A stretch of 64,000 nucleotides of DNA from Hyperoplus lanceolatus (lineage: Eukaryota > Chordata > Actinopteri > Uranoscopiformes > Ammodytidae): the NCBI GenBank assembly GCA_026929865.2, contig CM049400.1, positions 22,429,501 to 22,493,500 of the forward strand, in the 5' to 3' direction. Numbering within the stretch: position 1 is the stretch's first letter; each line of letters starts with the position of its first letter. Both the position numbers and the translations under genes were made by a program. The notes under the pieces are model-generated. The model searched no databases and was not told the origin of the DNA. It saw only the letters and a program-made list of their open reading frames with translations. Of this stretch, positions 55,778-64,000 are shown one piece after another.

Positions 55778-56050
55778 TACTATCTTCTTCTCTTTCTTTT
55801 CTCCTCTCTCCTCAAGCGCGCCCAACCCCTCCCCCTGCCCACCCCCCCCCCTTTTTTTTTTTTTCTCCGCCCCCCCAGAGAAAGGGGAAAGGGCCCTCCT
55901 TGGTTTCCTGCCGGGGGGGGGGCGGGGCCAAAAAGTATATATATTAGGGGGAGGCGCCCTTTTTAAAAATAGGCCATTGTGAGATTAGCTGAACTTCAGC
56001 ATAGTACAAAACTGAAAGTTTTTTCAGCAAACTATTAAAGACAAACGTAT
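55701..56050. other. Low-complexity A/C/G-run block, probable assembly fault
   Basis: A 16-base A-run, more than 40 consecutive C, then short runs of T, C and G (GGGGGGGG near 55913) with hardly any normal sequence to about 55976, followed by about 75 bp absent from the sister LINE. It replaces only a few codons of ORF2 (LQDCLVDLRLVV in the sister copy). Such a homopolymer mix looks like bad reads used to close a gap. Confidence 0.55.
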
Positions 56051-56808
56051 AGGGACCACTGCAGGGTGTTAAATATGGGAGCTTTAAAAGAGCTTTGTAG
56101 GTTCTCAATAGATTGGTGCACCGAATCGGAAACGCAATACAGTACTGTGTCGTCAGCGTATAGATGGGCGTGACAGTTTTTTAGCGATGAAACAATGTTA
56201 TTTATATAAATTGTGAAAAGAACTGGACCTAAAATTGAGCCCTGTGGGACACCATTTGTAACAGTTAAAAACTCAGATTGGTATCTTCCCAGTTTAACTG
56301 ACTGCTGTCTATCAGAGAGATAATCCCTAAACCAGCTACATGCAGAATGATCAAAGCCAATGTCATGCAGCCTCTGTAAAAGCAAATGGTGGTCAACAGT
56401 ATCAAAGGCCTTTGAAAGATCAATAAAAAGTGCTGCACAGTGCTTTTTCTTGTCTAATACTGTAACAATGTTGTCTACAACCAAAGTCACAGCAGAGACA
56501 GTACTGTGACCTGCCCTAAAACCAGATTGGTACGGGCTCAAAATGGAAGCACTAGTTAGAAATGTTTTTAACTGATTATTAATAAGTGATTCTAGAATTT
56601 TTGCCAGGCATGGGAGTTTGGAAATTGGCCTGTAGTTATTAAGATTATTTTTGTCACCACCTTTATGTAAAGGAATTACGTGAGCTTTTTTCCAAATTTT
56701 AGGAACTATTCCAGAGGAGATGGAAAGATTAAAAATATGGGTTATTTGTTTTGATATTATATGTGTCGAAAGCTTGATTGAAAACGGGTCCAAATTGTCC
56801 TCTCCCAT
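56035..56808 (-). pseudogene. LINE ORF2 fragment: reverse transcriptase
   Basis: The frame contains IPLHKGGDKNNLNNYRPISK, FIDLSKAFDTVDHHLLLQ, NGVPQGSILGPVLFTIYINN and LYADDTVLY, i.e. all main catalytic blocks. After SIENLQSS the sequence deviates from the sister copy (a short insertion, then the C-rich block), so the thumb region is lost. Confidence 0.87.
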
Positions 56809-57077
56809 GTACTTCTTGGGGTTGATGGCGAGGAGCGCATCTACAACAACACTTGTGGGAAGAAGATCAAGGCTGAAGATAGGAGTTTGAGAGACAGGCG
56901 GTACGTTACTACTGGTTGTAGAAGGTGTACATCCTCCATTCTGAAAGAGTTGACCAGCAGCTATAAAATGTTTATTAAAAGCTAAGCCTATCTCTTTTTG
57001 ATCATTGAGAGTGTGACCATTTAATTTGATCTGAGTGGGAACTGTGCTAGAATTGTTTTTATAATAGTTTACTTATA

Positions 57078-57914
57078 CTACTTATTCCTAAATTGTCTAA
57101 AAATAGTCCAATTGGTACTATCTCCAGAGCGTCTGGCTAGAGACCATGCTTTATTTCTTTCGGAAAATAAATCAGACAGTTCACTTGTAAACCAGGGGTT
57201 TGATCTACTTTTTACTCTATGCTTTTTAAGGGGCACATGCTTGTTTATAATTGAGGTGAAAGTATTGATGAAATAGTCTAAGGCTAACTCAACATCCAAA
57301 ATTTCCGTAGTGAGTTGAATGTCACTATGACGGAGATCACTTAAAAAGGCTTGCTCATTAAAACCTTTAAAATTACGCTTAATTATGATTTGAGATCTTT
57401 TTAAATGAATACTTCTGATACAGGCCACTGGGCAGTGATCACTAATCCCAAAATCAAAAACACCAGCTGAGACTATTTTATTTATTTTATTTGATAGGAT
57501 TAAATCGATTAAAGTTGATTTTGCTGGGTTTTTTAGATTGGGTCTTGTGGGCTCAGTTATTAATTGTGTAAGATTAACGTTGCTACAGATTTCTTTGAAA
57601 GGTTCAGAGGCAACAGAAAGCCAATCAACGTTAAAATCACCCATCACAATTACCTCTCTATTTACATAACTTGAGAGCATATGTGTTAAATCGTTTAAGG
57701 AGCTAGTTACAGCTGAAGGGGGCCTACACACACCAATTACAACAAAAGAATCATTTGACGATAAAGATAATTCTAGCGCGATAAATTCAAAACAATTTGG
57801 AACAGAGACAGCATGTAAAAGTGTTACAGAATAACAGGATTTAACATAGACAGCCACTCCCCCACCCCTTGCGTTTCTGTCTATTCTGAATAAGTTATAA
57901 TCATTAATTGCCAC
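57078..57914 (-). pseudogene. LINE ORF2 fragment: APE-type endonuclease
   Basis: The frame contains RNARGGGVAVYVKSCYSV, VIVMGDFNVDW and FDFGISDHCPV, the conserved core of the apurinic-like endonuclease that nicks the target. The N-terminal strand (LHLNIISLLQHDKLDHVKIL then VLILTESWLKK, 58050-57930) lies in another frame after an A-run, consistent with a one-base slip near 57935. Confidence 0.85.
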
Positions 57915-58350
57915 AATAGAGTCATCTGTACTCTTTTTTTAACCAGGATTCAGTCAGAATCAAAACATCTGGGTCTGCCTTGGACACTAAAATCTTTACG
58001 TGGTCTAATTTATCATGCTGCAATAAACTTATAATATTTAGATGAAGAAAACCCAAGCCTTTCTTGATTTGAGAATTTGTGGGGGATTTAGTTTAGAGCT
58101 AGGAAGCATGGCTTGTTTTTCAGGGTCATACAATACAGGTTTGTGCCTGTAGAGGGATCCAGCGTTAGAAGCAGCAGATGGATGGGTCATTGGAGGTGAG
58201 AGAGGGCAGTCAGGTGTGATGGCCAGAGCTGGAGGAAGGTTTGCAGCACAGATGGAAGGGGAGTATAATTCATGTTGAGCAGGACTCCCGGGGGTGGGGG
58301 GGGTCTTTTTTAATGGAGGTTCTTCTGATGGGGTCATGCTGTGGTAAATA

Positions 58351-58854
58351 TCAGTCCAAATTAAATGCAATGTGCTGAATGAAGTTATTGGTTAGTTCTC
58401 TTACACCTTTGGTGTTGGGATGGAGGCCGTCAGATTTAAAGAGCTCGTGTCTGGTCCAGAAAGAGTCAAAGTTGCTGATGAAGCCCAGCATGTTTGAAGA
58501 GCAGAAGGACTTCAGCCAGTCATGAAGACTCAGGAGGCGACTGAAGCGCTCTGGGCTTTTAGACAGAGTGGAGGTGGGGCCGGAAAAAATGCAGGTTTTT
58601 CCCAAACTCTGCAGGGTGATGGACAAACTCTCTAATTGAGCATAGAGTGTACACAATTGTTTGTTCATTATATCATTTGTCCCAATGTGTAAGATGACAG
58701 TGTGGGCTGTAGGGTGGCGGTCGATGAGGGCAGGTGATAGCTCTATGATGTCACATACCTTTCCTCCAGAAAGGCAATAGGTGAAGGCACCAGGTAGGTG
58801 AAGGTATCTGATAATGGAGTCACCTATAATCAGGATCTCTGGCTCCTCATTCAT
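58351..58854 (-). pseudogene. LINE ORF1 fragment: SGNH/GDSL esterase domain
   Basis: 167 codons starting MNEEPEILIIGDSIIRYLHL. The catalytic motifs of the SGNH hydrolase fold are present: GDS (nucleophile block), GTND (oxyanion block) and SDGLHPN with the Asp-His pair. Esterase domains occur in ORF1 of CR1 and zebrafish L2 LINEs, where they bind lipids or acetylated substrates. It could be mistaken for a host enzyme, but its place directly upstream of LINE ORF2 settles it. Confidence 0.88.
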
Positions 58855-59028
58855 ACAGCTCCCGTTATAACCACACGGCTACATTTATTTGATTGGGATT
58901 TTATGTGATATACCAACACACAGTGGCGCATAATTGTGAAGTGGAATGAAAATGAAACGTGGTTTTAAAAAAAATATATAAATAAAAAACTGAAAAGTGT
59001 GGCGTGCAAAAGTATTCAGCCCCCTGAG

Positions 59029-59268
59029 TCAATACTTTGTAGAACCACCTATCGCTGCAATTACAGCTGCAAATCTATTTGGGTATGTCTCTACCAGCTT
59101 TGCCCATCTACAGAATGACATTTTTACCCATTCTTCTTTAAAAAATAGCTTGAGCTTCAGATTTAGCATCAGATTGGATGGAGAGCGTCTGTGAACAGCG
59201 ATTTTCAAGTCTTTCCAGAGATTCTCAATTGTATTGAGGTCTGGACTTTGACTGGACCATTCTAACAC
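59029..59268 (-). pseudogene. Tc1 transposase C-terminal fragment, left arm
   Basis: The frame contains QSPDLNTIENLWKDLKIAVH, with the final Glu of the Tc1 DD34E triad in IENLW, and ends VIAAIGGSTKY. The first half of the transposase is missing from this arm. Confidence 0.88.
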
Positions 59269-59290
59269 ATGACTATGCTTTGATTTAAAC

Positions 59291-60232
59291 CAGGGGTGTC
59301 AAACTCATTTTCACAAAGGGCCACTCTACGATATGATAATTACACTAAGGGCCAGACTGATATACCTTCTTTTTAATCGAAAAATAAAATGAACGTATAT
59401 AAACTGCGTACAATGGCTAGTTTTTGCTTCAACATTTTCGGGGGACAAATCATAGGCGGGGGGTATGGGGGTGCTCCCCCTGAAATTTTTGAATGTCAAA
59501 CACTTAATTTCCTGCATTCTGGTGGATTTTTATCCACCGATCTGTGCCTTTTCGGCATCAATTTATGGTGGAAATGTCTTAATTTTTGTAAAGGAAAAGA
59601 CAACATTCAGGTTCCTGGTGAAACAATTCTAAAGGACTATAATGCAGTAAGGCTCTCAGGCATTCTGGATTGAGCCACAATATTTATTCTCCTGGATTTT
59701 TCAAAACTTTCTGCACATTCAAAACATATCACATGTTTTATTTTTTTAGGAATCATGACGCAGCACCAGTGTTAGCTATTTATGACACTTGCTTGGCATT
59801 TCACTGGTAATGAAATGCCAAGCCACCATTGGAAACGAAAGGGGTGGGCTATAAGCAGTTAGCTAACGTTAGCTAGTTGGCTATATTGTAACTTAAAGCA
59901 AAAGTTAGAAACCAGATAATTTTGGCTTTAATCCTTAGACACTTGACACAATCAATCATCAATATTAGCATGCTATTTAGCCACATATATTGGCCTATTT
60001 ACAGCCCTCAGAAAACTGACAGCTCTTCTTAGATGCGAGTTCATCAATTCATGGCTTATTGGAACTTTCAGCAGATTCCTAGCTGTAAGCCATGTAAGTT
60101 TCCTAACAGTTGGGAGCGTATGCGACATGCGGATATGGCACAGGCTCCATTTTTTTTCCAGAATTGATTCAAATTGGCCGAATTGATTCCGGCCAGATCA
60201 AAACGTGTTGCGGGCCTTGAGTTTGACACGTG
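59291..60232. mobile_element. Non-autonomous hAT element, CAGGGGTGTCAAACTC ends
   Basis: The left end CAGGGGTGTCAAACTC and the right end GAGTTTGACACGTG are the Charlie-type hAT termini known from many vertebrates. The 8-bp flanks ATTTAAAC and GTTTAAAC match at 7 of 8 positions. No transposase is visible in 942 bp. It is inserted in the left arm of the Tc1 palindrome. Confidence 0.87.
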
Positions 60233-60362
60233 GTTTAAACCATTCCATAGTAGATCTGGCTGTATTTTTAGGCTAGTTGCTCCTCTGGAAGGTGAACCTC
60301 CACCCCAGTCTCAAGTCTTTTGCAGATTCTAACAGGTTTTCTGTGCTGTATTTGGATCCATC

Positions 60363-61507
60363 CAGGGGCGTAGCACCAAATTCTGGGCCCCTATACAAAA
60401 AGTCCTGATGGGCCCCCTGAAAAGCGGTCTTACAATGTGTTGTAAGCGGTCTTACATGTCTCTCTGAGCCAGACAACTCCACAATATTTCATCTGATGAA
60501 TGACCAAATCATTACTTTTACCGGTGTTTCCCCCATAATATGTCTTAGTCAAGGTGGTCACTGGGCAGGGTCACATGAGGCGCGGCGAACATTTTGGGGG
60601 TATTTTGCTCAAAGATGCCAATGCGCACTATAGAAATAAACAACTGTTTATTTGAATACAGATGTGCAATTTTGTTTGCTATGTGCAAGTATAATTTTAC
60701 AGACAGTACAAAACACAATTAAAGAAAACTTCTACTGTTTTTGTGCAATACTATGCAGACACACTAAATACAAATAATAGACCATACACTTGTGTAGGCA
60801 CATCAAGTGCAAATTAAACTTTTAAAGTTCCTTTATGGATGGGGGGCTGTGATTATTGTGGACAATAGGCCTACTGTGATGCGATAGCCTATAATTAATT
60901 AATGGTTATTATTAGCCTACTTGCTTGATTTCTTTTTAAATACAGGTTGTTTTGGAACATGTCTTTCCCAATTTAAAACATAAAAATAAAGCAGCATTGA
61001 AAATTCAGAAAATCAATCTTGTTGGCCTACACTAGCATGCTGTTCTACAAATAACTCAATAGTTGAAATAATAAATACAATGTGTTTTCCCCTTAAAATG
61101 TCGAAATGCATTTCAAAGGCAGTAACAGTGTGGCACTTCTGTAAACTTACTGAAACTTGCAGGGGCCATCACTCTCATGTATTCATCAGACTTTTCTTTG
61201 CGCTGTCTGAGCTGATAGATAGGTTGTGTTGCCACAGTGATGTGGAGTCTTAAACTGTCCTAGCTTTGCCAGCACTTATTTCTGTACAGCTAAATATCCC
61301 CATAGAAACATCGCTGCGTTTATTTTCGCCACCAGTTCAATTCAATGTTGGTTTGCTCCTGCTTACTCTCCCGCATACATGGCTTAGTCATGCGCAGGCC
61401 CCTGATCTCCTTGCAAGGGTCAGGGGCCTATCACAAGCCAGTCAATTATTTATTTTTTTGGAATGGCATTGTTCAGGGCCTTCAAAGATTGGGGCCACAC
61501 ATTTAGC

Positions 61508-61538
<31 letters not shown>

Positions 61539-61606
61539 TATGGGCCCCCCTCTGCCTTGGGCCCCCCCACGACTGTATCACTCTTCTACCCAGTCTGTCG
61601 GCCCTG
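60363..61606. mobile_element. Non-autonomous hAT element, CAGGGGCGTAGC ends
   Basis: The left end is CAGGGGCGTAGCACCAAATT and the right end GTCTGTCGGCCCTG. The target duplication GATCCATC is perfect (60355-60362, 61607-61614). The 1.24-kb body contains a 27-base A-run (61513-61539) and GGGCCCC words near both ends. No transposase. Confidence 0.88.
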
Positions 61607-61900
61607 GATCCATCCATCTTCCCATCAACTCTAACCAGCTTCCCTGTCCCTGCTGAAGAACAGGACCCCCAAAGCATGATGCTGCCACCACCATGTTTCA
61701 CAGTGAGGATGGTGTGTATAGGGTGATGTGCAGTGTTAGTTTCCGCCACACATTGCATTTTGCATTAGGCCAAAAACGTCAAGTTTGGTCTCATCTGAAT
61801 ATGCTGTGTCCCCCGCATGGCTTGTCACAAGGGTCTTAACGCAAAGTGCAATGTGTGGTGGAAAACTAACACCCTATACACACCATCCCCACTGTGAAAC

Positions 61901-62356
61901 ATGGTGGTGGCAGCATCATGTGTTGGGGATTCTTTTCTTCAGCAGGTACAGGGAAGCTGGTCAGAGTTGATGGGAAGATGGATGGAGTCAAATACAGGGC
62001 AGAAAAACTTGTTAGTCTGCAAAAGACTTGAGACTGGGTGGAGGTTCACCTTCCAGAAGGTTAAATACCCTAAACATACAGCCAGATCTACTATGGAATG
62101 GTTCAAATCAAAGCATAGTCTTGTGTTAGAAAGTCAAAGTCCAGACCTCAATACAATTGAGAATATCTGGAAAGACTTGAAAATTGCTGTTGACAGACGC
62201 TCTCCATCCAATCTGATGCTGAATCTGAAGCTTGAGCTATTTTGCAAAGAAGAATGGGCAAAAATATCAGTCTCTAGATGGGTAAAGCTGGCGGAGACAT
62301 ACCCCAATAGACTTGCAGCTGTTATTGCAGCGATAGGTGGTTCTACAATGTATTGA
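61901..62356 (+). pseudogene. Tc1 transposase C-terminal fragment, right arm
   Basis: The frame from about 62130 contains QSPDLNTIENIWKDLKIAVD, RRSPSNLMLNLKLELFCKEE and VIAAIGGSTMY. Upstream (61890-61985) [20 protein letters not shown] and [12 protein letters not shown] occur in a different frame, so the right arm has small frame disruptions. It differs from the left arm at roughly one residue in seven. Confidence 0.87.
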
Positions 62357-62577
62357 CTCAGGGGGGCTGAATACTTATGCAAGCCACGCTTTTCAGTTTT
62401 TTATTTCTAAAAAAAAAATTAAAACCATATTTCATTTTCATTCCACTTCACAATGATGCACCACTTTGTGTTGGTCTATCACATGAAATCCCATTAAAAT
62501 TAATGTACGTGTGTGGTTTTAATGTGACAAAATGTGGAAAATTCCAAGGGGTATGAATACTTTTGCAAGGCACTGTA

Positions 62578-64000
62578 TCTAGAATTCCCTTTTCCCCATT
62601 TAAGGTTTGAGTCATTCAACAGCATGGAGAGGCTGAGCTGAGCAGAAGCAGAACACCATGCCGCTAACCAGTAATCATCTCCGATGTAATGACCTGTTTG
62701 TTTCCCTAACAGTTATTTTGCTTGGTCAAATTATCCTTTGAACTCTGAAAGGAACTAAGACCTACATTTAACATTCAGCTGCTTCGGTCTTTCAAGTGGA
62801 AGGGTTTGTTTTCAAAACATGCAACACAGATTTTGAACTTCTTTAGCAGTGAATATTTATTTTGAAAAAGTGTACTTTGTGAGTATGAGTCTTAACTTAC
62901 AACGTAAATGGCAACTAAAAACATCTTTGCACTCGTTTGGTGAGAGGAATCATCAATTTATACACATGGTGCTTATAAAGTATTGAACAATGTTTTTACA
63001 TGTATTAAAAAGCTTTATTCCAAAGCTTTTTATGTCGCCCACTGTGCAATCCACACATGAACCTATTAATTCAGGTTGTATAACTGTAACACCTCAAGCT
63101 AATCACATAACTAACTGCTGGATTATTGATTTTTTGTAATCATCTGGCATTAAAGGATCATTACATTGATATACACTATGGACAGGCCCAAACACAAGCT
63201 TTGTTTTATGTTTGTTTTTTTCTCCAAGGAGATAAAAAAAAGAAACATGTTCTTGGCGTCAGAGTTTACGTAGTAGAGTCCTATCCAGGAAGAGGCAGGC
63301 ATATAGACACAGACGCACATGTTCACTCCTCTGACAGCAACAAAGAGCCAATTGTAGGCTCCACCTGCCCGCCTAAATCTCCCCAGTCTGCAGCTGACTG
63401 GGAGGGTCTGGAGCCAAATCGCTCTTTATCAACCCCACAGCCTCCCTGCATCCCCTCCCACTTTGTCACGTGCACTTGCTTTCTTCTTTCACCAAGACTA
63501 TTTGGAAGGGTTTATCAGTATGCAATGAGCGTGCCTTGAGGCCGTTGATATACAGGACCCAGACAAAGTAGGTGGTGCTTTGACCGGTCTCGTGGCTTTG
63601 CGTGTCTCAAATTTCACAATACAGGAAATCCTCAAAGGGTCATACAGTGATCCAATGAGCCAGCCCCTCTCCCTCTCCTCTTGTACCGGGCCAGCTTCGG
63701 TGGCAATGGCTCCCTTGCATCAACCGTTATTACTGACTGCCTTGAAGATTTCATCCAGAGACCTCATTACCCCTATCCAGGCTGATTCCTGGATGCAGCC
63801 AGCCAGCCAGGCACACATGCACGCACGCACACACACACACACACACACACAAGGCCGAAAGCCAACAGAGCTGCGTTTCAGGGACCTGTCACATCACTCA
63901 ATAAATATAATTTGATATATCTGACCACAGTTATTTTAGTTAATAGAATCTTATGTCCCATGTGTCCCTTTTCTGTCTCAATAGGCGGCTCAGCATACAA
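62578..64000. other. Right end of window, probably fbxl22 intron or 5' flank
   Basis: No exon recognised on either strand. The DNA becomes GC-richer after 63300, with a small CA repeat at 63829-63851. It may approach the fbxl22 promoter or first exon, but nothing coding is visible. Confidence 0.4.
63829..63851 (+). repeat. (CA)n microsatellite, short
   Basis: About 11 CA units after ACGCACGCAC. Confidence 0.9.

Larger units (their letters stand above)
54747..58862 (-). mobile_element. L2/CR1-group LINE, long copy inserted in the Tc1 left arm
   Basis: 4.1 kb. The 3' end is AAATGAAAAA-like at 54747, and the 5' truncation falls just before the esterase of ORF1. The target duplication is CGTTAT (54741-54746 and 58863-58868). 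Order in its own direction: ORF1 esterase, ORF2 endonuclease, reverse transcriptase, C-terminal domain, 3' UTR. It is broken by at least two small frame disruptions and by the suspicious block at 55701-56050. The shared 3' UTR and ORF2 show it to be the same family as 46648-48190. Confidence 0.88.
54690..62575. mobile_element. Palindromic Tc1-type element carrying three later insertions
   Basis: The outer ends CAGTGCCTTGCAAAAGTATT (54690) and its complement (to 62575) are flanked by TA (54688-54689, 62576-62577). After removing the LINE (54747-58862) and two hAT elements (59291-60232, 60363-61606), about 1.56 kb remains. It consists of two Tc1 halves in head-to-head orientation. The left half encodes, on the minus strand, and the right half on the plus strand, the same C-terminal part of a Tc1 transposase. 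The spacer is near 61770-61840. Such an element has lost its transposase start but keeps two good ends, so it could have been mobilised in trans. Confidence 0.85.

Noticed and set aside
55499-55982. Poly-Gly and poly-Pro proteins on the two strands
   Set aside because: They come from the C-run block, which is probably an assembly fault.
58351-58854. A host GDSL/SGNH esterase gene
   Set aside because: The frame lies directly upstream of a LINE endonuclease and reverse transcriptase in the same direction and inside the LINE target duplication, so it is LINE ORF1.

Overview
The window is vertebrate nuclear DNA, almost certainly from a teleost fish. It has short GT-AG exons in long AT-rich introns, very long CA and CT microsatellites, tRNA-derived SINEs, Tc1/mariner elements, hAT elements, TTAA-flanked MITEs and L2/CR1-type LINEs with an esterase-bearing ORF1. 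Three host genes are recognisable, and none is complete within the window apart from the ciart coding region.

Layout. (1) 1-9.4 kb: the 3' half of dapk2 (+ strand), entering in an intron. Five kinase-domain exons (3069-4420) are followed by two alternative 3' ends. One is a single exon encoding a ZIPk/DAPK3-like tail (5187-5819). The other is the classical DAPK2 calmodulin-binding tail (three exons, 7816-8413). An inverted pair of hAT copies (336-2606 and 10211-11038) brackets this half gene. (2) 11-19 kb: intergenic, with an ~82-bp minisatellite and two exon-like segments that could belong to an unrecognised transcript. (3) 20.8-28.5 kb: ciart (CHRONO, minus strand), five coding exons and an inferred non-coding first exon, with a GC-rich promoter and a CACGTG E-box near 28.7 kb. 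(4) 29-52.5 kb: gene-poor DNA with a TTAA-flanked MITE, a non-autonomous hAT, a ~3.3-kb tandem duplication whose second copy received an L2-type LINE and lost its middle, an L2-like LINE 3' end, a SINE and a Tc1-type MITE. (5) 52.6-64 kb: the last exon of fbxl22 (minus strand). Its F-box exon is not seen and probably lies beyond the right edge. The intervening intron carries a four-layer transposon nest (54690-62575): a head-to-head Tc1 palindrome into which an L2-type LINE and two hAT elements inserted.

The genes do not form an operon-like system. DAPK2 is a calmodulin-regulated death-associated kinase, CIART is a clock repressor and FBXL22 is an SCF ubiquitin-ligase substrate receptor of muscle. 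DAPK2 and FBXL22 are also close together in human (15q22.31), so part of the arrangement is old synteny. I did not find a convincing new biological system. The strongest points are the dual C-termini of dapk2, the nested Tc1 palindrome, the tandem duplication with a LINE, and a block in the LINE that looks like an assembly fault. No LTR or other virus-derived element was recognised.
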